A DNA stretch of 8,831 bases, from the NCBI GenBank assembly GCA_900555345.1, contig USKS01000042.1, positions 1 through 8,831 on the forward strand. The letters are read 5' to 3'. This DNA is from an uncultured Eubacteriales bacterium (GTDB lineage Bacteria; Bacillota_A; Clostridia; Oscillospirales; CAG-272). Made by a program: the position numbers and the translations under genes. Shown here piece by piece: positions 4,999 through 8,831 of the stretch; position 1 is the first letter of the stretch, and each line of letters opens with the position of its first letter. A model generated the notes under the pieces. That model saw nothing but the letters and a program-made list of their open reading frames with translations. It did no database searches and had not been told where the DNA came from.

Positions 4999-6830
4999 TG
5001 TGCGGAATTATGGGATACACAGGCACAAAAAGTGCCGAAAGGATCATTCTTGACGGGCTTTACGCCCTTGAATACAGAGGATACGACTCCGCGGGCATGG
5101 CGATAGCAGGACCTTGCGGGAAAATAGTAAAAATAAAGTGCCGCGGCAGGGTGTCGGAGCTTGAAAAGGAAGCCGCTGCCGAAAACTGCAGCGGCAGCTG
5201 CGGCATAGGTCATACCAGATGGGCGACCCACGGCGCACCTACAAAGGAAAACGCTCACCCTCACTCCTCAGACTCGCTGACACTAGTGCACAACGGCATT
5301 ATCGACAATTGTCTAAATATAAAAGAAGAGCTTGAAAAAGAAGGCTATGTTTTTGTAAGCGATACCGACACCGAATGCATTGCGCACCTTACGGACAGAG
5401 AATACAAAAAGCTGGGAGATCCCGCTGCGGCGCTGTATTCGGCGTGCGCGCGTCTTCGCGGCTCGTACGCTCTGGCAGTTATTTTCAACGACCGTCCGAA
5501 TGAGGTCTATGCCGTCAGAAAAGATAATCCGTTGATTTTGGCAATTGCGGAAGACGGCGCTTATGCCGCGTCGGATATCCCCGCGCTGCTGCCGTACTCA
5601 CGCGAGATAATACGCCCGGGCGAGGACGAGGTGTTCTGCCTCAGACGGGACGGCGCGTACTTCGTTTCAAAAAACGGCGAATACGAAAAGCGCGAAACCG
5701 AGCATTTTGCCCTTGATGTCGGCGCTGCGGGCAAGGACGGCTACGACTTCTATATGCTGAAAGAAATCCACGAAGAGCCCGACGCCGTTTCCAGAACCGT
5801 TTCGTACAGAATAGGCACGGACGGACTTCCCGACTTTTCGGGCGACGGCATTCCCGACTCGCTCTGGCGGGAGTGCGACAGCGTTTCGATCATAGGCTGC
5901 GGCTCCGCGACTCATGCGGGGCTCGTGGGCAGATTTCTGATAGAATCCCTTGCAGGCGTTCCCGTAACGGTGAACACCGCGTCGGAGTACAGATACGATC
6001 CGCCCGCGACCGTGGGGCGAACGCTGGCGCTGCCCATATCCCAGTCGGGCGAGACGGCGGACACCCTTGCGGCGCTGCGCCTCGCGAAGAAAACGGGGCA
6101 CCGCTGCGTTTCGATAGTAAACGCCGTAGGCTCGGCGGTGGCAAGAGAGTCGGACTATGTGATATACGAGGGCGCGGGTCCTGAGATCGCCGTTGCGACG
6201 ACAAAGGGATACACAACGCAGGTTGCGCTGCTTGCCACCGTCGCCGTAAAGCTTGCGCTTGAAAAGGGCAGGATAGACGGCGCCGCGGCGAGAAAGCTGT
6301 GCCGTGCGCTGTCGCGGGATGTGCCCGGCGCGATATCCGATATAATTTCCCGCCGCGGCGAAATCGCAGAGCTTGCGAAAATGATAAAGGACAGCGAGGA
6401 TATATACTTTATCGGGCGCGGTCCGGATTGGCCTGCTTGCAGCGAGTGCTCGCTGAAGCTTAAGGAAATTTCATATATACACAGCGAAGCTTATGCCGCG
6501 GGAGAGCTGAAGCACGGTACGCTGTCGCTTATAGAGGACGGCACGCCCGTTATAGCCCTGGCAAGCGACGGCGGCTACTACGACAAAATGTGCGGCAACA
6601 TCAGAGAGGTGCGCTCCCGCGGGGGCTTTGTGATCCTGGTATGCGGCGAGGATCTTGATGAGCCGGAGAAATTTTCCGATGCGCATTTCGTCCTGCCGAA
6701 GACGGAAAGGTATTTCACGCCTCTTGCAACGGTCGTTTTCTCTCAGCTTCTCGCCTATGAAACGGCGCTGCTTCGTGGCTGCGACGTCGATCACCCGCGT
6801 AATCTTGCAAAATCCGTAACTGTTGAATAA
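4998..6830 (+). CDS. glmS: Glutamine-fructose-6-phosphate aminotransferase (isomerizing)
   Basis: GlmS makes glucosamine-6-P from fructose-6-P and glutamine, the committed step of amino-sugar synthesis. The 610-aa length matches the family (~600-610). The N-terminal class II glutaminase has nucleophile Cys2 (MCGIMGY), HTRWATHG (72-79) and HNG with Asn99. The first SIS domain starts near IIGCGSATHAG (~297) and contains SQSGETADT (348-356). The second spans ~455-595 with SLKLKEISYIHSEAYAAGEL and KHG (His506). The C-terminus NLAKSVTVE carries the substrate-binding lysine (Lys605). The ATG shares one base with the stop of the preceding gene (TAATG), with GGGAGG at 4982-4987. No glmS ribozyme or leader precedes it, unlike many Firmicutes, so control must act on the operon promoter. 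All catalytic motifs are intact. Confidence 0.96.
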   Translation: MCGIMGYTGTKSAERIILDGLYALEYRGYDSAGMAIAGPCGKIVKIKCRGRVSELEKEAAAENCSGSCGIGHTRWATHGAPTKENAHPHSSDSLTLVHNGIIDNCLNIKEELEKEGYVFVSDTDTECIAHLTDREYKKLGDPAAALYSACARLRGSYALAVIFNDRPNEVYAVRKDNPLILAIAEDGAYAASDIPALLPYSREIIRPGEDEVFCLRRDGAYFVSKNGEYEKRETEHFALDVGAAGKDGYDFYMLKEIHEEPDAVSRTVSYRIGTDGLPDFSGDGIPDSLWRECDSVSIIGCGSATHAGLVGRFLIESLAGVPVTVNTASEYRYDPPATVGRTLALPISQSGETADTLAALRLAKKTGHRCVSIVNAVGSAVARESDYVIYEGAGPEIAVATTKGYTTQVALLATVAVKLALEKGRIDGAAARKLCRALSRDVPGAISDIISRRGEIAELAKMIKDSEDIYFIGRGPDWPACSECSLKLKEISYIHSEAYAAGELKHGTLSLIEDGTPVIALASDGGYYDKMCGNIREVRSRGGFVILVCGEDLDEPEKFSDAHFVLPKTERYFTPLATVVFSQLLAYETALLRGCDVDHPRNLAKSVTVE

Positions 6831-6858
6831 TTTATGCCCATATAAGCGCTCTTCGGTG

Positions 6859-6887
6859 TTGATTATTGAAATAATACGTGCTACAAT
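6859..6887 (+). promoter_or_regulatory. Sigma-A-type promoter for the hexosaminidase gene
   Basis: TTGATT (6859-6864), a 17-bp spacer and TACAAT (6882-6887) form a good promoter 29 bp after the glmS stop. The predicted start is near 6895. The spacer contains the dyad ATTATT-GA-AATAAT (6862-6875), a possible repressor site. AATAATAC here also occurs in the dyad upstream of HTH-glmM. The gene can therefore be expressed independently of the glm operon. Confidence 0.6.
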
Positions 6888-6897
6888 AAACTGAACT

Positions 6898-6935
6898 GTG
6901 CGCGGCACCGACGCGGCGCCGCGCACGACTTTTTT
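6898..6935 (+). terminator. Terminator-like hairpin between glmS and the hexosaminidase gene
   Basis: GTGCGCGGC (6898-6906) pairs perfectly with GCCGCGCAC (6918-6926) around an 11-nt loop; GAC and then six T (6930-6935) follow. It fits the intrinsic terminator of the glm operon. It lies after the promoter at 6859-6887, so a transcript starting near 6895 would also begin with this hairpin, making it a possible attenuator or 5' stabiliser. The hexosaminidase ribosome site follows the T run directly. Confidence 0.7.
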
Positions 6936-6947
6936 AAGGAGCGCTGT

Positions 6948-8759
6948 ATGATAACGATTATTCCGACGCCGAAAGAGATCAAAGAGCTGCCCGGCACATT
7001 TTCCGTGTGCGGCGCGGGCGTGTATGTAAGCGACGGCTGCGACAGCCGCATCGTGCGTGCCGCGGGCATACTGTGCGGCGAGATGGGCAGGGCGGCAGGT
7101 GTCATTGTGCCGCTGAGCTGCGGAGCACCGAAGGACGGCTCGATCACGGTTTCGCACGGCGGCGACGAGGCTTGCGAATCCTATACACTTGATGTGACCG
7201 AAAACAGAGTCGATATCCGTGCGCCCGGTGCGCGCGGCGCGTTTTACGCCATACAGACCCTGCGCCAGCTTACGGCGACCAACGGGGCAAAGATCCCCTG
7301 CTGCCGTATTTTTGACAGTCCCGATTTTTCGTACAGAGGCTTCTATCAGGATATTACCCGCGGCAGGGTGAATAAGCCGGAAAAGCTGAGACACATTGTT
7401 GACATGCTCAGCCTGTACAAGGTAAATTCTCTGCAGCTTTATATAGAGGACGCCTTTCTCTTCAAAGAATTTGAGGGAATGATAAGCGCGGAGGAGGCCA
7501 TGAGCGCCGAGGAAATGATCGGGCTTGACGAATACTGTTATCAGAATTTTATAGAGCTCGTGCCCAGCCTTTCCACCTTCGGTCATCTGTTCACCCTGCT
7601 GCAGAGCGACAGATACAACTATCTCTGCGAGCTTCCCGAACACAAAATGGCCACCCATTACTGGATGGAAAAACAGTGGCATCACACGATCGATCCGTAC
7701 AATCCCGATTCGATAAAGGTCATCGGCAGCATGATAGAGCAGTATATGCCACTGTTCCGATCGGATAAATTCAATATATGCTGCGACGAAACAATGGATC
7801 TTTGCAGCGGCAGAAATGCCGGCCGCGACAAGGGCGAGGCGTATTTTCATCATCTGAACGCGCTTATCGACCTGGTGGAGTCTCACGGAAAAAAGGTCAT
7901 GATGTGGGGCGATGTCTGCATGGCGCACGCCGATCTTATGCAGGAGAGGGTAAAATCTCCCGTGACCGTGCTGAACTGGTGCTATCACAAAACTGTACCG
8001 CAGTGGCTCGGCAGCTTTTTCGCCGAGCGCGGGTATGAAAGCATAGTCTGCCCGGGAACCTCGTGCTGGAACGGATTTTTTGAGGATATCGACTCCTCCG
8101 TAGGCAATATATCCGAGTTTGCAGCCCTCGGCAAAAAATACGGCGCGCTCGGAATGCTCAACACGAACTGGGGCGATTTCGGCCATGTCTGCAGCTTCAA
8201 CTGCAACCTTTACGGTATGCTTTTCGGCGCGCAGAAGAGCTGGAATGTGGATGCAGAGACCGGTGAGAACTACGAGAAGGCTGCCACAAGGCTTTTGTAC
8301 GGCATCACGCAGTTCAATATGGCGGACATGCTGCGCGAGCTTGCAAAAGCACAGCGCACCTGCGACTGGTCGCGCTTTGTGGTCTGGCACAGCAGAAACT
8401 ACCTTGAAGGGCAGAATACCGAGCTTCGCTACGACGACAGCGGAGAGCTTTGTGATGCCGACGCCGAAAACGGCATTGAAATATGCCGAAAGGCGGCGGA
8501 AAAGCTGCGCTCGCTGGGCAGAGACGGCGACCCCGTTACAGACGATCTCATTCTTGCCGCGAGGGCAACGGAGCTTATGAACCGCCTTATGCTGCATATA
8601 CGCGGCGTCGTCGGATACGAGGACGGAGAAAAGCTGCAGGAGCAGTTTGATTCGTGGTTTGAAGAGTACAGAGCGGCATGGCTGCGCGACGATAAGCCGT
8701 CACAGCTTTGGCGCCTCGGAGAATTTATAAAGCATATAACAGATAAAAAACCTGAATAA
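6948..8759 (+). CDS. Cytoplasmic family GH20 beta-N-acetylhexosaminidase
   Basis: The 603-aa product releases terminal beta-linked GlcNAc/GalNAc, by family knowledge through substrate-assisted catalysis. Residues ~1-125 are the GH20b-type alpha/beta lead domain (IIPTPKEIK..., ARGAFYAIQTLRQL). The barrel begins at YRGFYQDITRGR (129-140) with the conserved Arg130. The catalytic Asp280-Glu281 pair sits in NICCDETMD, where classical members read HIGGDE. Barrel tryptophan motifs follow: WGD (320), GTSCWNG (370) and NTNWGD (405). Residues ~450-603 are a helical C-terminal domain as in GcnA-like members. There is no signal peptide or membrane segment, so it should act on imported or recycled oligosaccharides inside the cell. 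The ATG follows AAGGAG (6936-6941) by 6 nt. Placement beside GlmS/GlmM suggests GlcNAc salvage or turnover. Family call firm; substrate unknown. Confidence 0.9.
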   Translation: MITIIPTPKEIKELPGTFSVCGAGVYVSDGCDSRIVRAAGILCGEMGRAAGVIVPLSCGAPKDGSITVSHGGDEACESYTLDVTENRVDIRAPGARGAFYAIQTLRQLTATNGAKIPCCRIFDSPDFSYRGFYQDITRGRVNKPEKLRHIVDMLSLYKVNSLQLYIEDAFLFKEFEGMISAEEAMSAEEMIGLDEYCYQNFIELVPSLSTFGHLFTLLQSDRYNYLCELPEHKMATHYWMEKQWHHTIDPYNPDSIKVIGSMIEQYMPLFRSDKFNICCDETMDLCSGRNAGRDKGEAYFHHLNALIDLVESHGKKVMMWGDVCMAHADLMQERVKSPVTVLNWCYHKTVPQWLGSFFAERGYESIVCPGTSCWNGFFEDIDSSVGNISEFAALGKKYGALGMLNTNWGDFGHVCSFNCNLYGMLFGAQKSWNVDAETGENYEKAATRLLYGITQFNMADMLRELAKAQRTCDWSRFVVWHSRNYLEGQNTELRYDDSGELCDADAENGIEICRKAAEKLRSLGRDGDPVTDDLILAARATELMNRLMLHIRGVVGYEDGEKLQEQFDSWFEEYRAAWLRDDKPSQLWRLGEFIKHITDKKPE

Positions 8760-8776
8760 AAAGAGAGCGGGCGCCG

Positions 8777-8831
8777 TGAACTGCCCCAAATTGTACGGAC
8801 AGCACAAAAAAGAGTCTCAAGGTAGAAAATA
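8777..8831. mobile_element. Possible left end of an IS3-family insertion sequence (partial)
   Basis: Starting 18 bp after the hexosaminidase stop, the sequence TGAACTGCCCCAAATTGTAC, continued by GGACA (8777-8801), resembles the terminal inverted repeats of IS3/IS150-group elements (TG.ACTG.CCC......GT.GGACA). The remaining ~30 bases hold no recognisable gene. The transposase and the other end would lie beyond the window. Read from memory of the family pattern, so tentative. No terminator for the hexosaminidase gene is seen in 8760-8776. Confidence 0.45.

Noticed and set aside
6471..8597. 708-codon open frame on the minus strand
   Set aside because: It lies antisense to the end of glmS and most of the GH20 gene, which have clear family motifs. 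It has no ribosome site or recognisable domain; long antisense frames are common opposite GC-rich coding sequence.

Overview
The window looks like chromosomal DNA of an anaerobic Gram-positive bacterium, most likely a gut-type clostridium (Oscillospiraceae/Ruminococcaceae-like). The evidence is strong AGGAGG-type ribosome sites, sigma-A-like promoters, moderately high GC with GC-ending codons, a GLUG-repeat secreted protein and a family of alpha/alpha-barrel surface proteins typical of that group. This placement is inferred from style and family content, not from a marker gene.

Left part (1-2319, minus strand): a secreted protein, cut by the left window edge, carries GLUG repeats followed by an alpha/alpha-barrel of the terpenoid-cyclase/transcobalamin fold. 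Ahead of it lies a complete cobalamin (B12) riboswitch. In transcript order there is a promoter (2291-2319), a rod-like GC-rich hairpin (2213-2278), the aptamer (2017-2191) with its B12 box, an antiterminator pairing, an intrinsic terminator (1939-1991), a Shine-Dalgarno and the ATG at 1874. B12 control of a protein with the fold of animal intrinsic factor/transcobalamin suggests a bacterial surface corrinoid-capture protein.

Middle (2320-6830, plus strand): a divergent promoter drives three overlapping genes of hexosamine synthesis. The first is a fusion of an XRE-type DNA-binding domain to a catalytically complete phosphoglucosamine mutase (GlmM). The second is a stand-alone left-handed beta-helix acetyltransferase resembling only the C-terminal half of GlmU. 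The third is a full-length glucosamine-6-phosphate synthase (GlmS). Together they can take fructose-6-P to GlcN-6-P, GlcN-1-P and probably GlcNAc-1-P; no uridylyltransferase is present. There is no glmS ribozyme, and glmS starts inside the stop codon of the gene before it. The HTH-GlmM fusion is therefore an attractive candidate for a sensor-regulator that controls its own pathway, with inverted repeats in its promoter/leader as candidate operators.

Right part (6831-8831, plus strand): a separate promoter, followed at once by a terminator-like hairpin, precedes a cytoplasmic GH20 beta-N-acetylhexosaminidase that would return GlcNAc to the same pool. The last ~55 bases begin with a sequence resembling the terminal inverted repeat of an IS3-family element that continues beyond the window.

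The two things most worth attention are the B12-riboswitch-controlled transcobalamin-fold surface protein and the HTH-GlmM fusion heading a hexosamine operon.
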